Below, one piece after another: positions 42,847 through 52,501 of a stretch of DNA of 64,000 nt. The notes under the pieces were generated by a model. It made no database searches and was not told where the DNA came from. It worked only from the letters and a program-made list of their open reading frames with translations. The position numbers were made by a program, and so were the translations under genes. Position 1 is the first letter of the stretch. Every line of letters begins with the position of its first letter. This DNA is from an uncultured Bacilli bacterium (GTDB taxonomy: Bacteria; Bacillota_I; Bacilli_A; RF39; UBA660), in the NCBI GenBank assembly GCA_934102255.1, contig CAKOSN010000002.1, positions 1 through 64,000 on the forward strand, read 5' to 3'.

Positions 42847-44322
42847 CTATCGTCTAGCAAGAAATAGTCTATTATGCGCATATTCGCTAACGGCAACATT
42901 GAAGTTTTCAAATGTCATTGGCATTTTACGCTCTTTTAGTAAATAGTAAATGGCAATTTTTTCATCACTAGTTAATTTACGGTAAGTAGAACCAAATTGT
43001 TTAGTGATTTCTAAATCGTCTAAAATACTTTGTAAGCTTACATTTAAAACATAATTTCCTTTTTGAGAATTTTGAGTTACAAAAGTCATAAATAACTTAC
43101 GGTCGTTATTATTACTCAACAAATTTAGAGTAACTGCTCTTAATTTTAACTTTTCTAAAGGATAACTAGTTAAGCTATAATAATCAATTATAGTAAAATT
43201 ACGTTTAGTATTTTCATCACCAGGAACAGGTATACCATTTTGTAAGCAATAGCACATGATATCTAAAATTTCTTCTAAATACTCACGCTCATATTCCTCT
43301 ACTTTATTAAGATGAATAATAAATTCGTCTTCTAAATTATTTTCTTTACTGGCTTGATGTAAAAGTTCCGTCATTGCTTTAGGACCTATTTTTTCATTAT
43401 ATTTTGCAAAACGACTTTCAATTAAATCATCTATAGTCATATAATTTTGCATAAATTCTTGAAAAATTTCATTTTTTCTTTTCTGAGCAGGCGTATTTTT
43501 AGCGTCTTCTTTCTTTTTTATATTTAATTTGTTAATACAATCATCAATAATATTTAGAATCATTTGTTCTCTATTAAATAGAACATTTCTGGCTTCTTTA
43601 TCATTTATAGTATCAAAATATTTAGTAAAGTGTTTAATAATAGCTGTTCTCGTACTTTTTAAAGTTTTTAAATCCTGATTTTCAAGAAGACTTCTTATTT
43701 TACTATCCTGATTAGCTAAGTCATTATTAATAATTTTATTTATTTCTAAGACATTTACTCTAGCTAAAAAATTGGCAGTTGGATTTTCGAGCATTTTCTT
43801 GTATCTTTCTAGCTTTTGACGATAAATATTTTTTTCATAAGCACTGGCATAATTAATTAGATAAATTTCACCATATCTTTTAATGTCAGTACTAGAAAGT
43901 CTTGTTTCTTCTTCAACCTCTTCTAAAGCTATATCAAGTGGTAACAGGCGATTATAAGCATTAACTAAGGCATTAAAATATTTAGAATATATTTCCTTTA
44001 GACGGTTATTCCTTATAATTTCAGCTTTTTCTTCTTTAGATAATTCGTGACTTTCTAATTCTGACATATCTTTTTTAGCTTTATCTTGTTTAAGACTACT
44101 AAAAGCATTATGGACTTCTTCTAGCATGTCTGGCAAGTTTTTGATTTTAAGCCTGCCATAGTAAAAATTATCAACATACTTAGTTAATTCTTCCGTTGTT
44201 AATCCATGACTTTTAGCAAAATCAGCTATAGCGGCATATACTTCTTTTTTTCTTTTTCCATCGGCTATAACGGTTCCAATTACAACATAGCATTCTCTAG
44301 CAATTTCTCTTTTTTCGCGCAT
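42847..44322 (-). CDS. Large helical protein of unknown function
   Basis: 491 residues, cytosolic, almost entirely helical, rich in Glu, Lys, Asn and Tyr. No signal peptide, membrane helix or known motif. The first 50 residues (MREKREIARECYVVIGTVIADGKRKKEVYAAIADFAKSHG) have a compact helix-turn-helix feel but no firm match. The ribosome site GGGGGAAT stands four bases before the ATG. It opens the lineage-specific block that ends at 54.6 kb. Function unknown. Confidence 0.65.
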   Translation of the reverse strand: MREKREIARECYVVIGTVIADGKRKKEVYAAIADFAKSHGLTTEELTKYVDNFYYGRLKIKNLPDMLEEVHNAFSSLKQDKAKKDMSELESHELSKEEKAEIIRNNRLKEIYSKYFNALVNAYNRLLPLDIALEEVEEETRLSSTDIKRYGEIYLINYASAYEKNIYRQKLERYKKMLENPTANFLARVNVLEINKIINNDLANQDSKIRSLLENQDLKTLKSTRTAIIKHFTKYFDTINDKEARNVLFNREQMILNIIDDCINKLNIKKKEDAKNTPAQKRKNEIFQEFMQNYMTIDDLIESRFAKYNEKIGPKAMTELLHQASKENNLEDEFIIHLNKVEEYEREYLEEILDIMCYCLQNGIPVPGDENTKRNFTIIDYYSLTSYPLEKLKLRAVTLNLLSNNNDRKLFMTFVTQNSQKGNYVLNVSLQSILDDLEITKQFGSTYRKLTSDEKIAIYYLLKERKMPMTFENFNVAVSEYAHNRLFLARR

Positions 44323-44409
44323 ATCAATTCCCCCATATGTGTATTTTATACTAACACATTATTTTATAAAAAGGCAATGCTTTTTAATGTTTTTTTCTAA
44401 GAAATTTTA

Positions 44410-44438
44410 GAAAAGAAAAAAGGCTAATTAATTAAGCC
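44410..44438 (-). terminator. Terminator of the GH3 gene
   Basis: GGCT and AGCC arms around an AATTAATT centre (44422-44438), overlapping the stop codon and followed on the minus strand by TTTTTTCTTTTC. Confidence 0.75.
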
Positions 44439-45794
44439 CATTTTAATTTTCCATTCAATGATTTTGGTAGTTAAACTTTTGATATAATCTTGACTTAGAT
44501 TACCATTATTGATATTATCAATTATTTCTTTTATATCTCTAGCGTAATTTTTAGTTACTAAAATATTATTACCAGCTAAAATTGATTTTATACCCATTGA
44601 TTCAACGTCAGCGGTTGCGCCCATATTAAGAGCATCGGTTATAATCATCCCTTTAAAATTTAGAGTGTTTCGTAAATAATTATGGTTATTTATAGAAATA
44701 GAAGCAGGATTTTCATCATCGAAGGCAGTAACAGTATTATGACTTATCATTACAGCTTCGGCTCCATTATCAATAGCCATTTTAAAAGGTATTAAATCTT
44801 CTTCTACTTCTTCGATTGTTCTTGTATCTATAGAACTACTTTTATGAGTATCTTTATTTTTACCGTAACCAGGATAGTGTTTTAAAACGTTAACAATTCC
44901 CGATTCTTTAGAAGACTCTAGGATATTTATGGCAAACTCGCCAGTAAGTTCAGGGCTAAGACCTAGGGAACGACTATAAATATAATCATTTTTATCATTA
45001 GAAATATCTAGTACGGGTGCTAAATTAATATTTAAGCCTAGGGATTTTAGAAGCTCATTTTTTTCTTTATTATCACTTCTTATTAAATCGAAGCCCCCTT
45101 CTTTATATAAAGTTCTAGGAGATAAAAAGGCACTACTTCTTAAGTTTTTATTGCTACTTATTCTAACTACAGTACCACCTTCTTCATCGACAGCTAGAAG
45201 TAAAGGGATTTTAACGTTATTTTGTAAGGCGGTAACCATTTCGATTACTTCATCTTTAGTCTTATTTTTAAAAGCTTCCCCAAATAAAACTAATCCGCCT
45301 AAATGGTACTCTTCTACATCATTTAGACTTTTAGAAGTATGATGAACCATGTAAAGTCCCCCTACTATTTCTTCTAAGGACATGTTATTTACTATTTCTT
45401 TAGCTTTATCGGTATTACTATTGTTTAGACTTTCTAAAGTAAACTCTTTATCTAATTTTTCTACGTTTGTAATTGTTATATCTTGTTTACTTTTATTTTT
45501 ATCAAGGGTACCTTCATAACTTATTTTGACATAATCATTAACACTACTATTGATTTCTTGAGGCGAAAATTCATAAATTATTTGGTCTTTATCACAAAGG
45601 TAAGTTGTATTTTCATCTTGATAAATAATTAGACCTTCGATATTTAAGATTCTGGCATCATCATTGTTAACACTTTCTAATTTTTGATTATCATTTTTAT
45701 TTTTATTTTTTATATACCAAGTCATAGCAGCCCCAGCAATAATTATTATTAATAAACATAAAAGTATAAATTTATATTTTTTCTTTAATCGCAT
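44424..45794 (-). CDS. Glycoside hydrolase family 3 (NagZ-like beta-N-acetylhexosaminidase)
   Basis: About 456 residues. N-terminal membrane anchor (FILLCLLIIIIAGAAMTWYI), a short beta-rich spacer, then a GH3 barrel: LLLAVDEEGGTVVR, LNINLAPVLDISN, VLKHYPGYGKNKDTH (the GH3 loop carrying the Asp-His pair; the usual GHG is GYG) and GMIITDALNMGA with the nucleophile Asp. It lacks the C-terminal sandwich domain, as in NagZ. It probably removes GlcNAc from peptidoglycan fragments outside the membrane. ATG 45794 is preferred, after AGGTGG; it follows the upstream gene by one base. Confidence 0.9.
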   Translation of the reverse strand: MRLKKKYKFILLCLLIIIIAGAAMTWYIKNKNKNDNQKLESVNNDDARILNIEGLIIYQDENTTYLCDKDQIIYEFSPQEINSSVNDYVKISYEGTLDKNKSKQDITITNVEKLDKEFTLESLNNSNTDKAKEIVNNMSLEEIVGGLYMVHHTSKSLNDVEEYHLGGLVLFGEAFKNKTKDEVIEMVTALQNNVKIPLLLAVDEEGGTVVRISSNKNLRSSAFLSPRTLYKEGGFDLIRSDNKEKNELLKSLGLNINLAPVLDISNDKNDYIYSRSLGLSPELTGEFAINILESSKESGIVNVLKHYPGYGKNKDTHKSSSIDTRTIEEVEEDLIPFKMAIDNGAEAVMISHNTVTAFDDENPASISINNHNYLRNTLNFKGMIITDALNMGATADVESMGIKSILAGNNILVTKNYARDIKEIIDNINNGNLSQDYIKSLTTKIIEWKIKMGLIN

Positions 45795-45795
45795 A

Positions 45796-46737
45796 TTATT
45801 TTCCACCTAATTTTTTTAGAACTAATTTTTGCTTTTCAGTTAAAGAACTAGCAATTTCATTATAACTTTCAACATTATAAATAAATACTGTGTCTAAAAG
45901 ATTATCTAAGTAATAGTCTATCCCAATTTGTTTAATTAAATACTCCATATCTTTTGAGACATCAATAAAATCTAAAAGGTCTGTTGCATCTAACTCATTT
46001 ACGCAAGATGTTTTTAAATAATACTCTTTACGACTAGAAGAAAAATAGTAATAAAACGTTCTTATTAGAAAAGCCAGAATTTTTTTATAAGCTTCTTCAT
46101 TATCATTTTTTAATTTTCTTAGTTTTTCTTCGCCATATTCTCTTACAATATCTTTATCATGATATTTACTATACAAATATTTTAAATAAGTAAAAAACTC
46201 GAAAGGGGTTGTATTTTTATTATTAAGAAATACGCTTGCATAAGCATTAATTTGTTTTTGAGAGGCTATTTCTTGTTCTTCACTTTTTATATTGGGATGC
46301 AATTCTTTAATTATACTAGATAATTTAGGGTCATTTAAGGCTGTTATTAGAGCAGTATAATCATAATATCTAGAGTATTTATAAGCATTAATTATTTCAT
46401 CTAAGAGTATTTTTAAATACCCCATATCAAAAAAGTATTCTAAAGTACCATTTATATCATTAGTAAAGTTATCAAAAGTATATAATAAAGCTTCAATATC
46501 AAATTCTTCGTTAGCTAAATCATTAAACTCAGTTAATAAAAAATATTCAATTTGCATTAATTCTAAGTAGGCTTTAGCGCTTTCTATATCTTGGCTTAGG
46601 TATTCTTTAAACTTTTTTACGATGATATTTAACTTTTTATTATGAATTTTTTTCTCACTAAGGTTTTTACCTTCAATAGAAATACTATCATAAATAGCAA
46701 GTAAGTTTTTGATGATGTTTTTTAAATTAAATTGCAT
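45796..46737 (-). CDS. Helical protein of unknown function
   Basis: 313 residues, cytosolic, helical, rich in Tyr, Asn, Leu and Lys, without any motif I know. It ends TEKQKLVLKKLGGK. AAGGAG precedes the ATG by five bases. It is in tight operon with the GH3 gene (stop and next start separated by one base). It resembles the protein at 42847-44322 in composition and style but I see no clear sequence repeat between them. Confidence 0.6.
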   Translation of the reverse strand: MQFNLKNIIKNLLAIYDSISIEGKNLSEKKIHNKKLNIIVKKFKEYLSQDIESAKAYLELMQIEYFLLTEFNDLANEEFDIEALLYTFDNFTNDINGTLEYFFDMGYLKILLDEIINAYKYSRYYDYTALITALNDPKLSSIIKELHPNIKSEEQEIASQKQINAYASVFLNNKNTTPFEFFTYLKYLYSKYHDKDIVREYGEEKLRKLKNDNEEAYKKILAFLIRTFYYYFSSSRKEYYLKTSCVNELDATDLLDFIDVSKDMEYLIKQIGIDYYLDNLLDTVFIYNVESYNEIASSLTEKQKLVLKKLGGK

Positions 46738-46910
46738 GGAGACTCCTTAATACCACATTTAATCCTTTTTAGTTCTTGTTTAATTATACTAATAAATATG
46801 GCAAATTTAAAGGTGTTTTTGTTATTTTGAAAAATAAGTTAGTGGTTATAGAAAGAATTTTTATGCTTTTTGGATAATTAACAAACTTTTTTTATTTTTA
46901 AAAATATTAC

Positions 46911-47942
46911 TTATCTTTTTCTTTTTAATTCTAATCCATTGTTTTCTTGATAATCATCAGTATCATTAAATGGCATCACTGGCAAACTAGTATTTTGTCT
47001 AAATAATCTACCGTATTTAAGATTATTTAATTCTTCGGCTGTTTGTCTTAATTTTTCTTGATAAAATCTTACCATTTCTTCTAGTTTTGCTTGCTCTTCT
47101 AATAATTTACTTGTTTCTAAATCTTTTTTTAGATTACTTGGCATTATATCTTTTATTAAATAAGTATTTAAATATTGGTAAGTCTCAGAATCAGAAAAGT
47201 TTTGTGTTTGATTAAAACCATTAAATCTTATACCTGATACTATCGATGTTTTGCTAATTAGAAGTTGAGATTTTGGGGATAGAAGCCATTTTAATGGGGA
47301 TACTTCTAACCAAACTAAGTCGCCTTCATGATAAATTTGACCGTTTGTAAGCTTATAAGAAGTAGGATTAGTATATTTAGTTCTTATATATTTTTTACCA
47401 TTATAAGTATATTCTAGGTATATTTGGGGCGCAAAAGGTAGAGAAAATTCATTTATTTTTCTAGCATCAATAGTATAGGTTTTTCCAGTAGTTTGAAGAT
47501 TACCTGCTAAAAAGCTAGCTTCAAGTTGCTGAGCTAAACAGGGACTTACTGCATACTGTGGATACTCGCCAAATTCGATTTCTAAAGGCATACTTATTTT
47601 TTTAGAATTTTTTACTAACTTATCTGAGAATGTTTGATATTCTAAAACCGGACGAATGGCAGGAAAACGATTAGTTGGACTTGTCCACTTAACATGACCG
47701 TCAGTATTAATGGTAAAAGCAACGCCCATTTTCATTTGCGATGCCAAAAACCAGGTAGTAGTTCGAGACTTTAAAGAGGTATTATTTAAGGCAAATTCTT
47801 GGTCTGATACATTGGCTCCCAATAAAATAGCAAAGTCAGAAACAGCACACTTTGTTCCCATTTTATCAATAATATCAATTTTTTGACTGCCAAATACTTC
47901 TTCTCTTGTAAGCATTCGCATTTCATTATTATTAAAGTTCAT
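46911..47942 (-). CDS. DUF6273-like protein
   Basis: 343 residues. The central part resembles DUF6273-type domains found in many gut Firmicutes: IEFGEYPQYAVS, then VWLEVSPLKWLLSPKSQLLISKTSIVSGIRFN and DSETYQYLNTYLI, with an earlier FPAIRPVLEY recalling the RPVINI motif of the protein at 5630-6859. A C-terminal coiled coil (LLEEQAKLEEMVRFYQEKLRQTAEELNNL) follows. No signal peptide. AAGGAGA before the ATG; 26 bases after the first WG/pentapeptide paralogue, so the two are likely cotranscribed. Function unknown. Confidence 0.65.
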   Translation of the reverse strand: MNFNNNEMRMLTREEVFGSQKIDIIDKMGTKCAVSDFAILLGANVSDQEFALNNTSLKSRTTTWFLASQMKMGVAFTINTDGHVKWTSPTNRFPAIRPVLEYQTFSDKLVKNSKKISMPLEIEFGEYPQYAVSPCLAQQLEASFLAGNLQTTGKTYTIDARKINEFSLPFAPQIYLEYTYNGKKYIRTKYTNPTSYKLTNGQIYHEGDLVWLEVSPLKWLLSPKSQLLISKTSIVSGIRFNGFNQTQNFSDSETYQYLNTYLIKDIMPSNLKKDLETSKLLEEQAKLEEMVRFYQEKLRQTAEELNNLKYGRLFRQNTSLPVMPFNDTDDYQENNGLELKRKR

Positions 47943-47968
47943 TTTTATCTCCTTTTTTATTCATTTAT

Positions 47969-50095
47969 TTAAGAATTTTTAGTTAAATTTCTTTTTAATT
48001 TAGATTCTTGATAACAAGTAACAAAATCATTATTAAAAGTAGCGCCTGTTATATTAGTACCTGTAAAATCATAAGAAAGAAATGTTACATCACTATAATT
48101 ACCATTAGATAAATCCTTATTATAAATTGTTTGTGGATTTATACAGGCATTAGAGCCGGAAAAGTCAAGCCCACTAACATCGATGCCACTAAAATCAAAT
48201 AATAATAAATTAAAATGTTTTAAAAGTTTACGATAATCACTATTTATGGTTTTAATACCAGCAATATTAACGGTAAAGTCAACAGGTACTTCTATTCTTG
48301 GACCTTTTGTTAATTTTCTTTTTTGCTTTAGAAAAACAATTTTTTCTCTTAACATTTTAATTTGATTAGTATACTTCGCTATTAAATCTTCATCACTATA
48401 ATAATCTGATATTTCCCGGTTAATTTCTTCATTAAAATCTGTTTGACTATTAGCTGTTTTGCCAAAATACTCATTTTCTGATAGTAAAGTAGAATTAGAA
48501 TTTAAATGTTTATCATGAATATCAAATTTACCTAAATTAACTACTCTACTGCCGACATAATAGAAATTGCCATTAATAATAAAATAATCATCATAATAGC
48601 TAATTGGTGTGTTTTTAGCAGCTAGCCATTCATATTTATCAGCCTTTTTATCATATAAATAATAGCCAGTACCATTAGAGCCTTTATAAATATAAAATAC
48701 CATGAAGTTTAGATATTGTCTTTGGGGAATATATTTAGTTTTTACTGGCTTTAGGGTTAAATAATCTACATAATAACTATAGTCATAGTACCATTTTGCA
48801 CTAAAAGCATCACAATAGTCATCATCGTCGGGGTCAAGTTCTGTATGTTCTAGATAATTTAGGTAATCACCTTTACTAGCAATTTTTATATTAACATTTT
48901 CTTTAAAATCACCCTGGTAATCTTTTTGAGACAAAATTCCATTATCAGTACTATTGGGGCCAAATTCTAGGTTCCATAAAACCCCTTTTCTATCGCATTT
49001 ATTACCATTTATATCGATAGCAAATTTACGATTACCAGCAATACCATGTTTAAAGTCAAAATTAAAATCAGCATCCTTTTTCATATATTCTTTAAAAATA
49101 GAATTAAAATCAAACTGTGGTTTTATAACCTCACTTGCATATTCATCTAAATAACCATATAAATTATTATCAACAAGAACGAGTAAGCGATTACAAGAGT
49201 AGCGACCGCAAACTTTATAAACTTTTTCACCAACAAAAGCATATAGTTGGCCGTCTTTATATCTTAGAATCATTCTTTTTTCTTGAACTAATTTAGCCAT
49301 TATTTTATCTATTTTGATATATTCTTCGGTATTTATATCTTTAAATTCACTTAATAAGTTGCCGTTTATATCAAAATATTGTAAATTTTGGTCTTTAACT
49401 AGATATCTATTACTGTCAAAATCAGCTATAAATCCCTTTGTATTCCAAATTAGCATCTTATTCTTACAAAAAATAGCAATAGTTTTTTCTAAGTTAAATT
49501 GTCCAATTAAGGCAGTAACCATTAAGAAGTTTTGATTATATTTAATATGATATAAGTTATTATTTTGCTTTAACTTTTCTTGTATATCTTTAGATACATT
49601 AAATTCAGCATAAATACTTAGAGTTAAGGTATCATTACAAGACAGTTCTTCTTGTCTATCTTCTTCACTTAAATAAAATGTAAAAAGAATATTATCGTCA
49701 TATCGGCTTTTTAATAATATTTTATTGCCTTCTAAAACTAAAATCGGATTTTCTTTTATATTTTCTTTTTCATTGTTGTAACTAAATATAAGTCTTCCTT
49801 CTGGGTTATACAGTTCATAAATATTAGGACTATATGTTCTTTGAACAAGGATGTAACCGTTTAAACCACAAATAAATTTACCATTATATAAAAATTCATT
49901 GGTATATAAACCATTGCTATCATAGATACCAAACTTACCTTTAACGGTGTAATATAAGTCATAATAATTTGTATCTTCTAAAGTTTTATTATATGGTACT
50001 ATTTCATTAGTTTTCTTATTAAAATAATAGGTTTCATCGTCATTTCTTTTAAAAACACTATATAAGTATTTTTGATATAATTCATTATTTGTCAT
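47969..50095 (-). CDS. WG-repeat/pentapeptide-tail protein, paralogue 1 of 3
   Basis: 708 residues, cytosolic. N-terminal 300 residues consist of short beta units (for example GKFGIYDSNGLYTNEF, LQYFDINGNLLSEF) of WG/propeller type; residues about 300-345 are a clear WG repeat (NLYGYLDEYASEVIKPQFDF). After a second beta region (YLLYDKKADKYEW type) comes a coiled coil (about 565-600, LIAKYTNQIKMLREKIVFLKQ) and a tail of pentapeptide-like units (FDFSGIDVSGLDFSGSNA, then DLSNGNYSDVTFLSYDFTGT). Shares the full layout with the next two genes but is the most divergent. Probably a scaffold or binding protein; function unknown. Confidence 0.75.
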   Translation of the reverse strand: MTNNELYQKYLYSVFKRNDDETYYFNKKTNEIVPYNKTLEDTNYYDLYYTVKGKFGIYDSNGLYTNEFLYNGKFICGLNGYILVQRTYSPNIYELYNPEGRLIFSYNNEKENIKENPILVLEGNKILLKSRYDDNILFTFYLSEEDRQEELSCNDTLTLSIYAEFNVSKDIQEKLKQNNNLYHIKYNQNFLMVTALIGQFNLEKTIAIFCKNKMLIWNTKGFIADFDSNRYLVKDQNLQYFDINGNLLSEFKDINTEEYIKIDKIMAKLVQEKRMILRYKDGQLYAFVGEKVYKVCGRYSCNRLLVLVDNNLYGYLDEYASEVIKPQFDFNSIFKEYMKKDADFNFDFKHGIAGNRKFAIDINGNKCDRKGVLWNLEFGPNSTDNGILSQKDYQGDFKENVNIKIASKGDYLNYLEHTELDPDDDDYCDAFSAKWYYDYSYYVDYLTLKPVKTKYIPQRQYLNFMVFYIYKGSNGTGYYLYDKKADKYEWLAAKNTPISYYDDYFIINGNFYYVGSRVVNLGKFDIHDKHLNSNSTLLSENEYFGKTANSQTDFNEEINREISDYYSDEDLIAKYTNQIKMLREKIVFLKQKRKLTKGPRIEVPVDFTVNIAGIKTINSDYRKLLKHFNLLLFDFSGIDVSGLDFSGSNACINPQTIYNKDLSNGNYSDVTFLSYDFTGTNITGATFNNDFVTCYQESKLKRNLTKNS

Positions 50096-50173
50096 AATTA
50101 TTTGCTTCCCTTAACCAATTTCTTTTTTGCGGTACTACCTTAACATGACCGATACTAAAAAGTAAAATAACAA

Positions 50174-50187
50174 ATAATCATGATTAT
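50174..50187. promoter_or_regulatory. Palindrome over a -10 sequence upstream of paralogue 1
   Basis: ATAATCATGATTAT is a perfect 14-bp palindrome overlapping a TATAAT word on the minus strand, about 80 bases before the ATG at 50095. A repressor site is possible. No good -35 seen. Confidence 0.35.
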
Positions 50188-50277
50188 AATAACTTTGGTT
50201 ATGGAAAAAAGTAGAATGACTATTTCAATCATTGATAATCCAATTCATTATTTTAAATGACTTTTTTAACCAAAATA

Positions 50278-50306
50278 AAAGACGATTTTTTTGGTTTATC
50301 GTCTTT
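50278..50306 (-). terminator. Terminator of paralogue 2
   Basis: Stem AAAGACGAT/ATCGTCTTT (50278-50286 with 50298-50306), followed on the minus strand by TATTTTGG. Confidence 0.75.
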
Positions 50307-50318
50307 AAAAGTAAATAT

Positions 50319-52388
50319 TTATCTAGTTAGCTTTCTTTTTAACTCAGATTCTTGATAACAGATAAGAAACTCATTATTGAAAGTAGCATTTGTTATATCA
50401 ACGCCAGTAAAGTCATATGAGGTAAATGTTACATCACTGTAATTACCATTAGACATATCTTTATTATAGACAGTCTGCGGATTTATAAAAGCATTGGTGC
50501 CAGTAAAATCTAAGTTACTTACGTCAAAACCAGTAAAATCAAAGGTTAATAAATCAAACAACGCTAAGTAATTAACATATTCTTTAGATATATATTTTAC
50601 ACCATTTTCTTCATAATGAAAGTTAGCTGGAGTTTCTAGGGTATGACTAGGTATGGCATTCATTTTAAATGTTAGTTCTCGTTTTTGATTTTCTAATTCA
50701 TCAATTTGCTTTTGGCATTCGGCTATTTTCTGCATATATTGCTGATATTCATTAATTTTTTTATTGATGTTTTCAGTAGTGGTAGTCTTATTTCTAGTAA
50801 TAAGTTTTTGATATTTGCCGAGATATTCTTCTTTACTAAGTAAGGTACAGCCCTTTTTTAAGATTCTGTTTTCTAAGTTAAAATCATCTAGACATATTAT
50901 TTGGTCCGCAACGTAATAAGTTTTATTATCCCAAGTAAAATAGTCATCATAAAATTCGATTATGGCAGTTCTACTAGCAAACCAGTGATAACTATTATCT
51001 CTTTTATCAAATAAGTAATAACCTTCTTGCCAGTAGAAATTTTTAGGAATAGAGAAAAACACGAAATTTTCATATTGTCTTAAGGGTTCGTAATCAGTTT
51101 TTACTAGCTTTTTAGTCTTATAATCTACGTAGTAGTAGGCTGGCTTTCTAAAAGGATTGTTCTTAGATGGTAAAACTTTTAAATATTTAGAATAGTCATA
51201 ACTCCATAAGCTTTCTGTAAACGCATTTTCACTAACTAAACCATAATAATTTTGGCTTTCACTATGAAGACTTATGTAAGAATCGTTATTTTTCAAGTTA
51301 GTATAGGGACTAACATATTCGCAAACCTCACCGTTAGTATTTATTTCTTTACCGTCACCAACAGCCCAACCATAACTAAATGGTGTAGCTTTGGCAAACT
51401 GGGGTTTAATTACTTCATTGCCAAATTCATCTAAGTAGCCATATAGACCATGTTCATCTTTAACTAGAAGACGACCACAGCGATAATTTTTAATAATTTT
51501 ATATTTTTTATTATTAATATAGCCGATTTTATCATATTTTTTAAGTTTTAAAGTCAGGCGACCACTAGCTATAAGATTGGCTAATGTATAATCAATAGGG
51601 ATTACATCTTCTTTATCGACACATTTGTATTCAACAATTTTAACGCCATTTGTATCATAATAAGTAAGATTATCAGTATAAATTAAGCATCTTTCCTTAT
51701 TAAATTGAGCATTAAATCCTAGCGGGTCATAACAAACAATACGATTTTCTAAGGGGCTTGTTCCCATACGTATTACTACTATGGCTGATTCTTGAAACTT
51801 AGTTATGGCTGTAATTACTAAAAAGTTAGCATTATAATAAAGGCTTTTTAACTTATTATTACTTTTTAATTCATGTTTAAAACTCTTAGGGATATTAAAT
51901 TTTTGTAAAATCATATCGACTGCGTCTTTATCTTTAATACTAACTTCGTTGATTTTATTTTTTATTTCATAGGATTTAATTTTTATGCCCCCAACTTTAT
52001 CTTTTAAAACAACCTTGTCATCTTCTATCGTTAGATAAGGAAAATAAATATCTATTTTTTCAGGGTCATTTGTAAATACTGATATAACTTTACCATGAAT
52101 ATCATATACTTTAAAAGTTCGGGGATTATCGCTAGATTTTGTCAGTAAGTAATCATCAACACAAGATAAAAAGATTTCATTAGAAATAGTATTATTTATG
52201 GGTTTACCAAACATATCATAAATGTCATACATACATCTTATAATATAATTTAAAAAATAATGAGAAACACTATCTAAGGTAAGGTGGTCGGGCATTATTT
52301 CTTGAGTTTTAACATTGTAAAAATAAGTTTCATCACCACGATAAAACACGCTTTCTAAATATTTTTTATATAATTCATCATCTTCCAT
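50319..52388 (-). CDS. WG-repeat/pentapeptide-tail protein, paralogue 2 of 3
   Basis: 689 residues, same architecture as its neighbours. N-terminus MEDDELYKKYLESVF identical to paralogue 3; beta repeats (KVYDIHGKVISVF, LTYYDTNGVKIVEY); WG repeat GLYGYLDEFGNEVIKPQFAKATPF; a second beta region with YYLFDKRDNSYHWF; coiled coil (INEYQQYMQKIAECQKQIDEL); tail FDFTGFDVSNLDFTGTNAFINPQ...DMSNGNYSDVTF. No signal peptide, so it acts in the cytosol unless exported by another route. AGGAG five bases before ATG; own -10 (TATAAT, 52411-52416). Confidence 0.75.
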   Translation of the reverse strand: MEDDELYKKYLESVFYRGDETYFYNVKTQEIMPDHLTLDSVSHYFLNYIIRCMYDIYDMFGKPINNTISNEIFLSCVDDYLLTKSSDNPRTFKVYDIHGKVISVFTNDPEKIDIYFPYLTIEDDKVVLKDKVGGIKIKSYEIKNKINEVSIKDKDAVDMILQKFNIPKSFKHELKSNNKLKSLYYNANFLVITAITKFQESAIVVIRMGTSPLENRIVCYDPLGFNAQFNKERCLIYTDNLTYYDTNGVKIVEYKCVDKEDVIPIDYTLANLIASGRLTLKLKKYDKIGYINNKKYKIIKNYRCGRLLVKDEHGLYGYLDEFGNEVIKPQFAKATPFSYGWAVGDGKEINTNGEVCEYVSPYTNLKNNDSYISLHSESQNYYGLVSENAFTESLWSYDYSKYLKVLPSKNNPFRKPAYYYVDYKTKKLVKTDYEPLRQYENFVFFSIPKNFYWQEGYYLFDKRDNSYHWFASRTAIIEFYDDYFTWDNKTYYVADQIICLDDFNLENRILKKGCTLLSKEEYLGKYQKLITRNKTTTTENINKKINEYQQYMQKIAECQKQIDELENQKRELTFKMNAIPSHTLETPANFHYEENGVKYISKEYVNYLALFDLLTFDFTGFDVSNLDFTGTNAFINPQTVYNKDMSNGNYSDVTFTSYDFTGVDITNATFNNEFLICYQESELKRKLTR

Positions 52389-52410
52389 ATAAAACTCCTA
52401 ATGAATGTCT

Positions 52411-52416
52411 ATTATA
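52411..52416 (-). promoter_or_regulatory. -10 element of paralogue 2
   Basis: TATAAT on the minus strand, 22 bases before the ATG. The same word, spacing and ribosome site recur upstream of paralogue 3 (54630-54635). No good -35. Confidence 0.5.
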
Positions 52417-52501
52417 CACCAAATATTTCTAAAATTAATCCTTTACTTAAAATAAGTTTCAAAAAAATGATAGAAAAACTTAAAAAAAGTGCTTTTCTTT
52501 C

